Origin: Isoetes taiwanensis
Taxonomy: Eukaryota > Streptophyta > Lycopodiopsida > Isoetales > Isoetaceae
Direction of reading: 5' to 3'
Assembly (NCBI GenBank): GCA_021234155.1
Contig: JAJEKV010000004.1
Location: forward strand, 13,234,716-13,298,715
Length of the DNA stretch: 64,000 nt
Shown: in pieces, positions 1-10,890 of the stretch
How the letters are laid out: each line of letters begins with the position of its first letter
Numbering within the stretch: position 1 is the first letter of the stretch
The notes under the pieces: model-generated
Databases searched by the model: none
Told to the model about the DNA's origin: nothing
The model's input: the letters and a program-made list of their open reading frames with translations, nothing else
Position numbers and translations under genes: made by a program

Positions 1-451
1 AAAAGGGTTCTATGCTTTATGACATATTAGATATTTTTCTACAATTTGATGTTTATGTCTATGTTCAGATGAAGGTGGAAAATATGCTGAACCAAAAGCC
101 CAATTTCTTTATAGAAAGTGGGGTACAGTTTGCTAACTGAGATCATTATGTACCAAACAGTTTTAATGGAGTCTTCATCTAAGACAAGGCTATATTTCAG
201 GATCTTTCTATACATCAGAACTTCATTTGCATTTTCATTATAAAGGCTCTTCCTACACACTAAGGGTTGAGGTTCTTCTGCCAGCACAACATTTAAGGAT
301 TTAGAGTATAAGTAATAACCTTAATGTGAGGCAACTATTGAATATATTAGCCTCTAAATCTATCAGATGCTCACAGATTATTTAATCAGACGTTACCTTA
401 ATGATTAACGAGATGTTATATTCTTTATCTACTACAATAGATGCTAGGCAG
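1..451. other. AT-rich sequence, no gene recognised
   Basis: No frame shows a recognisable protein or splice-bounded exon. It may be the last intron upstream of the candidate exon at 452, because it ends in an AG acceptor (450-451). Confidence 0.4.
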
Positions 452-541
452 TTTCTTGGTAATTTATGGAAGATGCTGCAGGAAATGGAAGCTGCACGCC
501 AAGAAGCCAAGCAAGCAGAATTGACAACTTATCCAGCATAG
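452..541 (+). CDS. possible terminal exon of a gene lying to the left
   Basis: A short open stretch follows an AG acceptor (450-451) and ends at TAG 539-541. It encodes about 29 residues, including KMLQEMEAARQEAKQAEL, a charged, heptad-like coiled-coil segment that looks more protein-like than the surrounding DNA. No family is recognised. The rest of the gene would lie outside the window. It could equally be a chance reading frame; the support is only the acceptor, the composition and the clean stop. Confidence 0.25.
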   Translation, partial: FLGNLWKMLQEMEAARQEAKQAELTTYPA

Positions 542-683
542 CAGTTTTACAGGTCCAATTCGTTCTTAATCCACACGTTTTTTGCATTGTTCTATTGAAG
601 TTTGATGTTGAACGATGCAAATCACCAAGTGCAAAATTGGCTCATAGCAGTTCTACAGGTCTAATGCGTTCTTAATCCATGCG
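537..683. repeat. 41-bp imperfect direct repeat pair
   Basis: Positions 537-577 and 643-683 are about 88% identical (36 of 41). The second copy follows the first after 65 bp. This is a small local duplication next to the candidate exon end. Confidence 0.6.
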
Positions 684-1312
684 CGACTAAAGCAACACTA
701 AGGAGGTGAAATCGACATCTTCAGTTTTGGACTGTATAGGAACTTGCAGGTCATTCAATCAATGCATTATGATTGAGGTTGTACGGAAAAAATAAGAGTT
801 TTTCATTTTAATTGCTTGCGACGCCCAGTTTAAACTATCCTTAGCCCCAATTTTCCTTTTGCAAGGTCAAACAAACGACGATGTTTTTAAACAGCAAAAT
901 ATTGGAACATTGCGTACACAAAAATTGTTCATCTTCTCAACCTTTTTTTTGTTACCTTTCAGTATACATCAGTTCCTCCTGAAGCAAGCTAAGGTTTTAC
1001 ACTTCACAATTTTGGCATGTTCTCTTCAATTTTCTCACGTTTGGATTGATTCTTGCAGTAGCAAATGGCTGCATTATTAGACCAGCCAAACAGTAGGTAA
1101 CTGACAAGTATCACTTTTGTTAGTATAGATATTGTTCAAGAACATGATGCTTGAACCATGTATTCAAAATGACACTGAGCTACATGTTTTTAATCCTTGA
1201 TTTATGGCTGTAGTTGTACGACGCTCCCTATAATTTTGATATGTGTTAGACGAAAGGTTTAGGAATATTTCTGCTTGCAGGAGCATAACTCTTTTGTTGT
1301 TCTGGCATCTGG

Positions 1313-1480
1313 ATGTCAACAGAAGTAAGTAGGTCACATATTGATATGATGGATGAAAAATGCATTGGAGCTGCAAATGCTTTGGAGCTGGAAGTTGTTA
1401 GAGAACTGATGCAATTGAAGCTTTTAGTTCATCAGGGATCGAAGATGGATGATAGACAAGTAGAAAATGGTAATTTCTAG
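1313..1480 (+). CDS. small ORF, possible internal exon
   Basis: ATG 1313 to TAG 1478-1480 gives 55 codons rich in Leu, Glu and Met (for example LELEVVRELMQLKLLVHQ), a helical, coiled-coil-like composition. A GT (AAATG|GTAATT, about 1469) could serve as a donor shortly before the stop. A competing reading is an exon 1281-1324 in another frame, bounded by TTGCAG and GTAAGT. No homology is recognised. Together with 452-541 it may mark a decayed or real coiled-coil gene, but this is weak. Confidence 0.2.
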   Translation: MSTEVSRSHIDMMDEKCIGAANALELEVVRELMQLKLLVHQGSKMDDRQVENGNF

Positions 1481-2198
1481 ACATTGAAGCTATGTGTCAT
1501 GTTTGCAATATGCTATTGCACATAACAGATCACAAATCTCGATATTTAAGGATGTAAAGTTAGCCTGGTTCCTTTACTAGGTTGCCAAGAGATTATAAAG
1601 TAAATGTTATATTTAACAATCAAACTTTCGCAAACCATGTGAATACATGCACTATTGATGATTTGTTATAGTTACTAGCATACAGAAGAGGATTTTGGTT
1701 TTGATGCTTTTCAAATGTTTGCATAAATTTCTTTTTCTTCTTGGTGTTACCATTGTGGGCTCATTTGCTCCAAGATGTTCCATTAGGTCGACGCATCTTA
1801 TTTTTGAATGCTACATGCAATTTCAAAGGTAACACTTCCAAATTTGATTTGTTTAAAAATGTATGCTTAATTAGACTATACCTTTTGTATTAATGACTTT
1901 CATGGTCCCTTGATGTTGCAATTTACTTTTGACAAATGCTAAAGGTGTTTAACAAGCAAAGACTAATGAGCTTAATGCCTCTATTTGTCTCTTGACAATC
2001 ACACTCCCTAACGCTCAACCCTAACCATTGCAACATTTTAGAACTCTTAATTTGGCCTAGGAGATGCAAAGTAATTATGTCTAAGCAAATTTAATGAGAT
2101 TACCCACTACCCAAAAGCAATTAAATGAATATATATCTGTCATTTCCTATATACCTGCCACTCCTCAACTAATAATATTGTCACAAATGCTTCCTATC

Positions 2199-2314
2199 TC
2201 ATATGCCAAAGATATAATTGCATTAAAATTAGAGTTACTCAACTTAACGATGGGCCTCATATGTCAAAGATATAATTGCATTAAAATTAGACTTGCACAC
2301 CTTAGCAATGGGTG
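2199..2314. repeat. 58-bp tandem duplication
   Basis: Two adjacent copies (2199-2256, 2257-2314). The first about 36 bases of each are nearly identical and the remainder has diverged. No coding role is seen. Confidence 0.85.
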
Positions 2315-5300
2315 GGCCATGTGGCTTTGTATGATCGAGTAGTCATGTCTTAAAAGGTTGCTATGGCTCCTTATCATATAGTTTTTACAAATTGCAAAGT
2401 CTTACAAATCTTATGGTTAGCTCATAACGAAACAATTATGTAACAAACTCCGACAGTTACGTACCACTAGAAGACATGTTCTATGTAATACTATGCATAA
2501 CTACTATTCTTAGAAAAAAATGGAGCTCATCACATTATTTATGGAGAATAAGACGTTCATATCTTATAACTCTGTCACCTTATATTTGACACAAGTTGCA
2601 CTCTCTCTCCAATGCCCACTTTGATAAGAGTGGGTGGTTCATGTTCATGTTAAAGCCTGAATGCTCATTATATCACCATATATTTGATGCAACTCACTTG
2701 CTCTCCAAGGCCATTTTGATTAGAAAATGCTTTTCAGGTTGGTGTTAAAGCCCGGCAACGCCGGGCATCCATAATTAGTACATTTTAAAATTGGGAGAAC
2801 ACTTAGAAAATCAACATGAAGTAGCTGATGAATTGAATGATATTTTTTGATTGTGATAAACAGAAACACATCTGGAGATAAGCAGGAAAGCGTATTATTA
2901 AGATCTCTAATCACAATAGCCATGGACTTAACTTCCATTTCTATGAATACTTGCAGATTTTAGAAAGGTGAATGCATGATTGCAGGAATCCAACATGCTG
3001 CATCTTCTACTGCACATGCTTTGAAATAGAAAAAAGACCAATTAGAGAGGTCAATGCTTGATTGCTTGAGTCCTTGCGCTGCATTTGTCTTGAAATGCAT
3101 TTGAGACCAACGATTATTATTCTTCGACTTTTACTACCGACTTGCATAAAACATAGCAAAAGAATCTATCACATACGCAGCTTGGCAACTGCAGCTAAGT
3201 GGGCACATGCTAAACCATGTTTTCCTCAAAAAAGGGCTATAGATTCAAGAATGCAACAATCAAATGAATTGTAATGATATATCTGGTGGATTATTGCCAG
3301 AAAGGAGCCATGTGTAATAGGCTTGGTTGATTCTCAGCATCAGAAGGGCCCCATTAGCCTGGGGTTTGGAAAGTTAGCATACACTTCCATGACCATCAGA
3401 TGCAATGAAGAAGTAAATTCATAACATGTCAGTTCTTGCATGCATATGATTTGCTTGACTTCAACTGTTGCTGCTAGAATCGAAGAAACTGTAATTACAT
3501 GCAACCTAGAATTAAAAAAAAACTTTCGAGCTCTGCATACGCATTATCATAATAGTTAACATCATGTTGATATTCAACGGGAGACTACAGAATAATATAT
3601 GGTTGCAGGGCAAATAAATAGATTCTATCCCCCCAGTAAAAGAAAGAATAAATCAACTCTAACTTGCATTATCAAATGTAGAAAGTGTTGGATCATCCTA
3701 GCTTTTGCAAGTTCTGAATATGTCAAAATATGGATGGCTCTTATTCTATCGGATAAAACAATACTATATGTGTGCAACAACATAATGAATAATATAGATG
3801 CTTCATCTAATAGCAGAACGCCGATTAGTGGAAATCTATAAAGTGGAAAGGAATCATAAATCATGGGCACTACTTCTTCCCACCATAGAACTATTTGTTG
3901 TCATATAGTACACCGATGATGTACCTTTTTGTTATCATACAATGTAATGCTAAGGCAGAACCTTACGAGACAACTATGAAGGAAATCAAAATGGGGAAAC
4001 ACACCTATAATTATGTTGTTGTTTGTCAAGTCTTTGCTTGGCTTACATTGTCCGATGCTTCTACACTTGTGGCACCTGAATCTGTGCAAGCACCATCTCC
4101 ATGCTTAAAAGTATGTTCTGATTTCTCTGGCCCTTCTTAGATGTTGCACAGACTGTGTAAAGAAATTAGAAAGGGCTTAATATTAACCTGCTACGTACAT
4201 AAGGAACTCAAGCATATGTGTCTTTAGGGAATCCTCAGCCACTCCATCACAGATCATTCACACACCCAAATACTACGCAAGCACTCTCACCAATTAACTC
4301 TGCAAGGCTCCCAGATAAACAAATCTTCTAGATGAATGGTTGATAAAATTTAAATACCAATCTGTGATGCAACTTCAAATGCGCAGAAATGTGGAGCATA
4401 ACTTCTAGCATGACTTGAAACATGTTTTGGAATGTTGATGCATTTTTGCTAGAAAAATAGAAGTTGCAGTAAAACAAAGGAGTTATGTCACTTGTTACAT
4501 CATCAATAATAACGCAAAGATAGGCTTCCAAAAAAAAAACTATTACAGAAAGGCAACAGAAAGGACGCAAACATTGATTTATGTAGCCTCATGTTCTACA
4601 GAATATATACCGAACAAATAACTCTAGCACTGAATAACTGGACACGCCACCACACCAAAGCAGCAACACTTTTTTGTATATAACTCATCTTTAATAAGTG
4701 ACATACACCTCAACCATACCTGGAGCGGAGGTCCATGGGATAAAGATGATGCAAGAGCACAATATACATGTTTCATCCTCAGGTTAAGGCTTTGCAACCG
4801 TCTTTATCATCTGGAATAGTAAATGCAAGCTGCATAGAAAGAGTGAGAGTGTATTAGAAATAATCAAATTCGACCTCAATGTGGGATTAAAAGGCTTATC
4901 ATGAGAATTTAAAATTGCACACTCCATCAAAACAACAATAAAATGAGGGAAAAAATGTGTACCAAGACTTTGCTCAAACTTGTTTTTGCCACAAACATTG
5001 CCTATAATCAATCAATGGGAGGAAAATAAGAAGGCTTCGAATTGACAATGATGAGAATATAAAATTAAAACTCCAAAGTATATTCTACGTGGCAATCCAA
5101 GCTCCTGGCACTAGAACAAATGCTTTGGAAAAGGCTGCAAGGAGATTATTTAACTTATGTGCCTAATTCTATGCAAAATCAAAGGCACCCAGACTCTTAC
5201 AACAAATGAGTCTAACTGAAACACAGAGGGTATAGCATGCCTCCATGCTTGTGAGAAAATCTAATATAGGTACGACAATCTGAAGGCCTTCGGCAAGATA

Positions 5301-5576
5301 GGCGGTGCATCTGTGCATGCTATCCGGATTCGTGCATGTATAGTATACTTCGTGGAATGAATGGGAAATGCAGAAAATAAATTAGGGCCAAAATTCTTTC
5401 TCGATTTTGGAGAATCGGGATTTCTTTCCAGTGCCAAAAACTCTAAAATCTTAGGGAAATCATTAAAAATAAATTCTAAAAACATTTTTTACCAGACTTG
5501 AAAATCCCAAATTAACAAGGTTGATACTGCTGATATTGCTTGACGTTGGTTTCCTTTTAGGGTGATATTTTGAGAT
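2315..5576. other. intergenic, no gene recognised
   Basis: Only short unsupported frames occur on both strands, including around 3.6-4.1 kb. No domain motif, splice pattern or repeat boundary could be defended. Confidence 0.5.
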
Positions 5577-7522
5577 TGATATTTTTTTTTTCTTTTTTGA
5601 AGGACGAAAGACTATATCTAAGAATAAGGTTCAAGATACATCCTAGATATTGTAATATGGGACTAAAAACCTAGCGAAGACAATCCCTAGGAAAAACCAC
5701 CCATACATAGTAAAAAATCGTCTCTCTTGTACTACTTTGAGGTGTTTGGCCACCTCATCATGATCAAAATACTCCACCATGTCTAGTTGCTCATCACCTG
5801 ACATCAAGTTGTTATGCCACACAACATGGCGAGGAAGAGAGGTAGTAGAAATGCTATTTCCTAATAAGCTCGCACTGGAAAGACCAGGCTCACATGAATT
5901 TGCAACTGACTTTTTTCTTGCAGCCTTCTTCAAATTAACCCTCTGCCAATGCTCCTTAATACACTGAACAGTGAGGCTATCAGATATGATAACCTCAGGC
6001 ACTCGAACTAACTGAGGAGATACGTCAGTAATATTATCAACATGAGAGTTAGGAGCAACCACAAGCGTAGATGTCTGTACTATAGAGGAACTCAAGGAAG
6101 GAAAAATAGTGGTGGCAGAAGAAATAGATGAAGTGATAGGGAAAGGTAACACCTGAGAAACATCAACTATGGATTGAACTGGAGACTGAAGAGGAGCAGA
6201 AGGAGGTTGCACCTGCTGCTGACAATAAGGACCACATCAAAATGAAGAAAATGCCTCTTTATCGGGAAATAAACTAGCCAATTCTGGGCCATTCAACAAC
6301 TAGAGGTCCAACTTCTTGTACCAAGAACCACTTTTCATCACAATACAATCTGGCAATGAAGCATCTACTGGCATAGATACACAAATTTAAAATCATTCAT
6401 AATGGAGTGAGAAATATGCACTCCGTTAGTATCAATACCAAAAATTGATGTGCCATCAAATCTGGAGGAAGGTTAGCTAACGAGAATCAACAAGGCATTT
6501 TGAGAGCACTAACGATCGCAGGCGTGAAACTAGGAGAATAACACTGATCTAGAAGATAGATGCCGCCAAGTGGGTCTATTCCCGTAGATACTAATATATC
6601 TACTGCATCACTATTCTCAAACATAATTAGAACGAAGTTATGAGATAATAGCTTAATTGACTGAAACGCAGGAAGCTGAAAACGACGTAACAGATGCGCG
6701 AACCAACCACGAAATCGTGTAAAATCCAAATAAACTCCACTAAAGTAGCCAAGAACAGAATATGATGACAAATGTTCAGCACACCTGATATGAGCAGCAT
6801 GATCCACCTCAACTACTGGAATGCCAGAAGTTTGAACTAAATTTTGATATTCAGACTGATAAAACATATCACCTGAAGGCAATTGTTGCTGAAGCTGTGT
6901 CTGAAGAGATTTTAAAACGTCCAGAATAATTGCCATCAATTCCTCCTTATTCCCCTCAGCTAACACCTGTAAAGCAGCTGTCGCCCGAGCCTTCCTGAAT
7001 TCACTGGCCACATTTTTGCAAATCCAATCGTTAAATCTCTAGTATGCAATTTTAGAAAGAGAATCAGAAGACCTCCAAACAATGGCAGTAGTTTGGGATT
7101 GTGAAACCATAAGAGTAGAAGCAGGCACACTTGCAGATAAAGGCATGCTACCAGAATCTTGAAGGGGAGAAAAATCTCATGCAAAACTGGAGAAGCACTC
7201 ACGTCTAAAGGAGAAGAATTTACATTCCTTACCTCAGCGACCATAGTAGATTTAGGTAAAGCATTCAGAGCAGGAGAAACAGTACTAGAAGGAGCATCCA
7301 ACACTACCAAAGGCATACCAAACCCTCGCTGACTAGAAACCCCAACTGCACCCTTCTTCGGCGGCATGATTGATGGTGGCCGAAATGAATTAGGCCAATT
7401 TAGGCCTCTGATCTAATGCCAACCTAAAACAAGCCACACACCTCTAGATAGCCTCGGAATAAGCTTTCTAGCAAACTAAAGAACAACGGAGATCGGATGC
7501 AAATTTATCATGGAGATTGTTC
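5577..7522 (-). mobile_element. ORF1-only L1-type LINE derivative (non-autonomous)
   Basis: On the minus strand a gag-like ORF1 (7367 to about 5643) is followed almost at once by an L1-style 3' end and an A-rich tail, seen as a T-rich run at 5582-5600 on the plus strand. No endonuclease or reverse transcriptase is present. A 10-bp match, ATTTTGAGAT, at 5567-5576 and 7523-7532 would serve as a short target-site duplication and gives these limits. The tail and ORF1 are seen directly; the exact ends are an inference from a short repeat. It resembles mammalian HAL1 elements in layout: mobilised in trans, ORF1 only. Confidence 0.6.
5643..7367 (-). pseudogene. LINE ORF1 (gag-like RNA-binding protein), frameshifted
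   Basis: The reading starts at ATG 7367 with a basic N-terminus (MPPKKGAVGVSSQRGFG) and a Ser/Pro-rich stretch. It shifts frame near 7170 and again near 7010, then continues through 6487. That middle part (FRGWFAHLLRRFQLPAFQSI ... then LIMFENSDAVDILVSTG) has the pattern of the plant LINE ORF1 globular domain (DUF4283-like): a hydrophobic core, then 'F' and 'D/A-I' positions. After further decay a Ser/Thr-rich C-terminal part (6212-5643) carries a basic patch, LKKAARKKS. No zinc knuckle survives between 6487 and 6212. It would act as an RNA chaperone in the LINE RNP, but it is broken here. Confidence 0.6.
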
Positions 7523-9403
7523 ATTTTGAGATATACTCATTATTAATAATAGCCATGCCTTACTTTAATTTAATCCATATGAAATTGATGCCATATGATT
7601 ATACAACTAATAGGCCAGGCCACGTCTGCTCTGATTTGGAATAACATGGTGCGCACCATAACAATTAGAACTAGGGGAGCATGCGACCATCCAATATTTC
7701 CTGGCATCACATACCATAGAAATATTAAATTACATCGACTTATAAAATACACAACAACTGCAGTATTTATTTAGGTGTAACAGGTGGAAAGAATCCGATG
7801 TTGTAATTTGGCTTGGAGATCTTATTTTTAGATCTTAACTTGTAGTTTTTTAGAAAATTTATTAATCAAGAGTAAAAATCGTACAATGTAAATATTTCAT
7901 CTATCTGCGTAAGCACAGGAAGATGCCCCTGGAACACGAGCCTGAAGCACTGCGTACTTACTCCAATAGAGGAGAGTAGTTGTAAGAGTTAATTTGAAGG
8001 CACTGGATCCAAATACGATCTTTCATGCCTGACTCCAACAATGAACATCTATAAGCGATGAGTATCTTAGTCTGGGCTACAACAATGACTCCACGAGCAG
8101 ATGAGTAAATGTCCTAAAAAGTTTGGTGTCTTCGACACTCCCACATTGACCACAGGAGCCAATCCGAACCAAGGTGAAATGCCTTTTGCTTAGCTGAGGG
8201 TTATGCAGCAGTGTAGTATGCCAAGAGGGCACATTGGCAATCCAGTGTGCTGTTAAAATAAACTTTGTGCTCTAGTTTTTTATTGTTCCAGTCTTGATTT
8301 TTTGTTTCTAGATCATTGGGTTTTTTCCCATCATGATCAGACTATGAAAGATTTTCATTCTAGTTCTAGGCTTTGGATTCTTTTGCTTTGGGGTTATGAT
8401 TAATCTAATCTTGAGTTTTAAGACCATTGGTTTTGGGCTTTCGAAATCATGACCATTCTTTAATTTTGTGCATTTCCTTTTCTTAGCAGGGTTGCCTAAC
8501 CCGAGATGCACACTTTGCTGCAATTCTAGCTATGCCGCGTGTACGCCATGAGTATGCCATAACATCATATTTCAGTTTCGACCGTTAGATTTCTGTATTT
8601 TTGCATCGACGGCCATTAAAATTAGATATCCATTGAAATTATCTTTTTGATTCTCTTTCTACGTGTATCCAACCCAATGACGACCAGCTCTTCCTCTTTC
8701 CAAAATTGCTGGCTTGCCCTCCCCCCTTCCCTCTTTCCACTTCCAAATTGATTCGAAATGTCCAAGGAAAGAAGAGCATGTTGGAATTGGCGCAAAGATT
8801 ATGCCGGGATGAGTGCATAACATGGACAAGATGGTCTGGAAATGCAAAGAATGGAGTGTTGCCTTGCACTGAAAGTGGAGTGAGGGTTGCAACTCACAAG
8901 TGTTGTGATACCACCGGATGCCGTTAAAGAGCGAGGTCATTTAATAATTAGCGTAATGGGTCCCAATAAGCATTCATTGGGGCTTTGTTACCTTGCCTTT
9001 AATGCGCCCTAGTGCTTTTCTTCTAAGGTGCTTAAAGTGCCTCCTCAAAGATTAGATTATTGTGGAGTTGATGTATGGATGCTAAAGATGGATTAAAGTA
9101 CCAACTCCTCCCGTTGCATTTGAGGGCTTTTTAATTTTGTTCATTTTATGGTTCAATTTTATGCCTATGTTAATGTCCACAAGCTCGATAAAGGTGGGTT
9201 TAGCCATTTCAATATCAACTATCCATTCGTTGACATGTAATGCCACCATGTAATATTGTGCATGGGAGAAAGTTTATCGCGTAGCATCAAATTACAATGG
9301 AAATGCTATAGGTCTTTTATAGGAACATTCCTCTACATTTTTACGGGTAGATAGTTGTTAACTATGTCCATTTTGGAGCATAAACATAACCATTGTTGTT
9401 ATC
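7523..9403. other. intergenic, no gene recognised
   Basis: Short overlapping frames on both strands around 8.3-8.9 kb show no domain or codon pattern. Nothing else could be supported. Confidence 0.5.
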
Positions 9404-9662
9404 ATACCATATATAAAGCAGTAACATTTCTGTTCTTAAAAAATAGGAAGTATTTTTTCTGGGCTGAGCACAGCCCTGAGGTTGACACGTATATTTTTTT
9501 CTTCATTTTCAAAATCTTTAAAAGAAAATATTGATACCATATATAAAGCAGTAACATTTCTGTTCTTAAAAAATAGGAAGTATTTTTTCTGGGCTGAGCA
9601 CAGCCCTGAGGTTGACACGTATATTTTTTCTTCATTTTCAAAATCTTTAAAAGAAAATATTG
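9404..9662. repeat. 130-bp near-identical tandem duplication
   Basis: Copies 9404-9533 and 9534-9662 differ by essentially one T in a T-run, so the duplication is recent. The unit contains the inverted repeat GGGCTGAGCACAGCCC. The frames that read across it on both strands are a by-product of the duplication, not genes. Confidence 0.95.
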
Positions 9663-10002
9663 TATGGTTTGACACGTTGCTCTGCAAGCAATCATTTTTG
9701 CACTGGCACCTCTGTTCACCCCTGTTCTGCGATCACCTGTTCTGATGCAAGCAATGATCCGGCACCCAATTCCTGCCCGCAGCTAGGCGTGCAATGCCGC
9801 CCACATCGTTCGCCTCTTCTCCAGCTTCCTCCATGGTTTGCTTCTTCCGGCGCCTTGGATCCCCAAAACACTCTTTCAATAGCTTTTTCGGACTCGTTTA
9901 GTTTCTCGGATTGATGGTCATGTCTTTGTCCATCCCCGTGCTTCTTTTGCTAGACAAAGGAAACAATTTCGAGTTCTTTGTACTGCTTTGTCAAGACTTT
10001 GA

Positions 10003-10260
10003 AGAAGGAATCATCGAGTTGATTGAGCGATCGATTAATACTATTCGGTTCGACAATTGATGCGATGGAAAAAGCTAAATCGGCCATCCGGGTCTTCCCA
10101 TGGGATGTGCTCCCATGGGCCATATCTTGTATGATGAGATTATGAGGTTTAATTCTAAAAATCCGAAATGGTTCAACAGGGGATCGGTTTGTATTGTCAC
10201 TGGTCATGGCTGCATGCTTTGGTATGCATTATTACATCTCGCAGGGGACAATGTCCCAGT
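10003..10260 (+). pseudogene. transketolase fragment (N-terminal ThDP-binding region)
   Basis: Transketolase is a thiamine-diphosphate enzyme of the Calvin cycle and pentose phosphate pathway. The fragment reads as the conserved start of its PP domain: ERSINTIRF, then [42 protein letters not shown] and [16 protein letters not shown] missing base near 10081 (between AKS and HPG) and disruption around 10050 require frame changes. Similarity stops after about 80 residues, and the remaining roughly 600 residues of a normal enzyme are absent. Ser/Pro-rich sequence just upstream (9800-9900) could be the remains of a chloroplast transit peptide, but that is inference. The identification rests on the GHP, GHG and YDEIMRFN-type motifs and is strong; the fragment cannot be functional. 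Confidence 0.85.
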
Positions 10261-10429
10261 GTCCTCGTGAAGTGTCATTTCTTGGTCATCTTTCTTTGCT
10301 CCATCAAAAGCCTAAGCCAATCTCATGCTCCCTCCCTTTCAAAATCCTCCTCTTTGACATGTTTACGTAATTACGATGGCTCATTGAGTTGTTCATCCCA
10401 TCCATCCCCATCGATGTTATTCATAGTAA

Positions 10430-10890
10430 TGACAATTTGCGTGACGATGGAGCTTGGATTTAATTCGGATCACCAATTAGAAGAAGAACCCAAAGTATTA
10501 GGGAGCTTATTAGAAGGCTTGGGGATGGCTATGAAGATGATGAGAATGCCCATTATTCTTCTATGCATGAGGATGCATTTTGTGTTAGGGAGAGGACGCA
10601 CTAGGTCGAATTGGCACCTCATTTGCAGCGGCCGGTTGTGGCGGATCTTGTAAAAACAGAGCTTCTCTTTTATGAGATTAGTCGAGAATGGCTCAATGAC
10701 TACTTCCCTCCCTCAGTTAATGCACATCGGACGATCCCTTTTCTTTGTTGAGATGGCGGGCGGGGAATATCTGAGAGAAAGAGAAAGAGCTTCTCGATTG
10801 GGCATTTATTTCCGCATTGCGGGAGCTCAGATTTCCCATTCTGTCATTTTGGAACAGAAGGAATCATAGTTGGTGTGATCTACAACCTAA
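10430..10890 (+). other. unrecognised coding-like stretch
   Basis: In the frame containing RELIRRLGDGYEDDENAHYS (near 10490-10550) the sequence stays largely open for about 150 codons, broken by three or four stops. The composition is protein-like but no family is recognised. It may be the decayed remainder of whatever carried the transketolase fragment, or an old TE ORF. Confidence 0.3.

Noticed and set aside
5261-5485. Minus-strand 74-codon frame and other 60-90-codon frames across 1-25 kb
   Set aside because: Expected by chance in this AT-rich DNA; no motif, splice context or repeat of the frame elsewhere.
10168-10653. Plus-strand frame of 161 codons
   Set aside because: It reads the transketolase fragment in the wrong frame and then non-homologous sequence; no motif.
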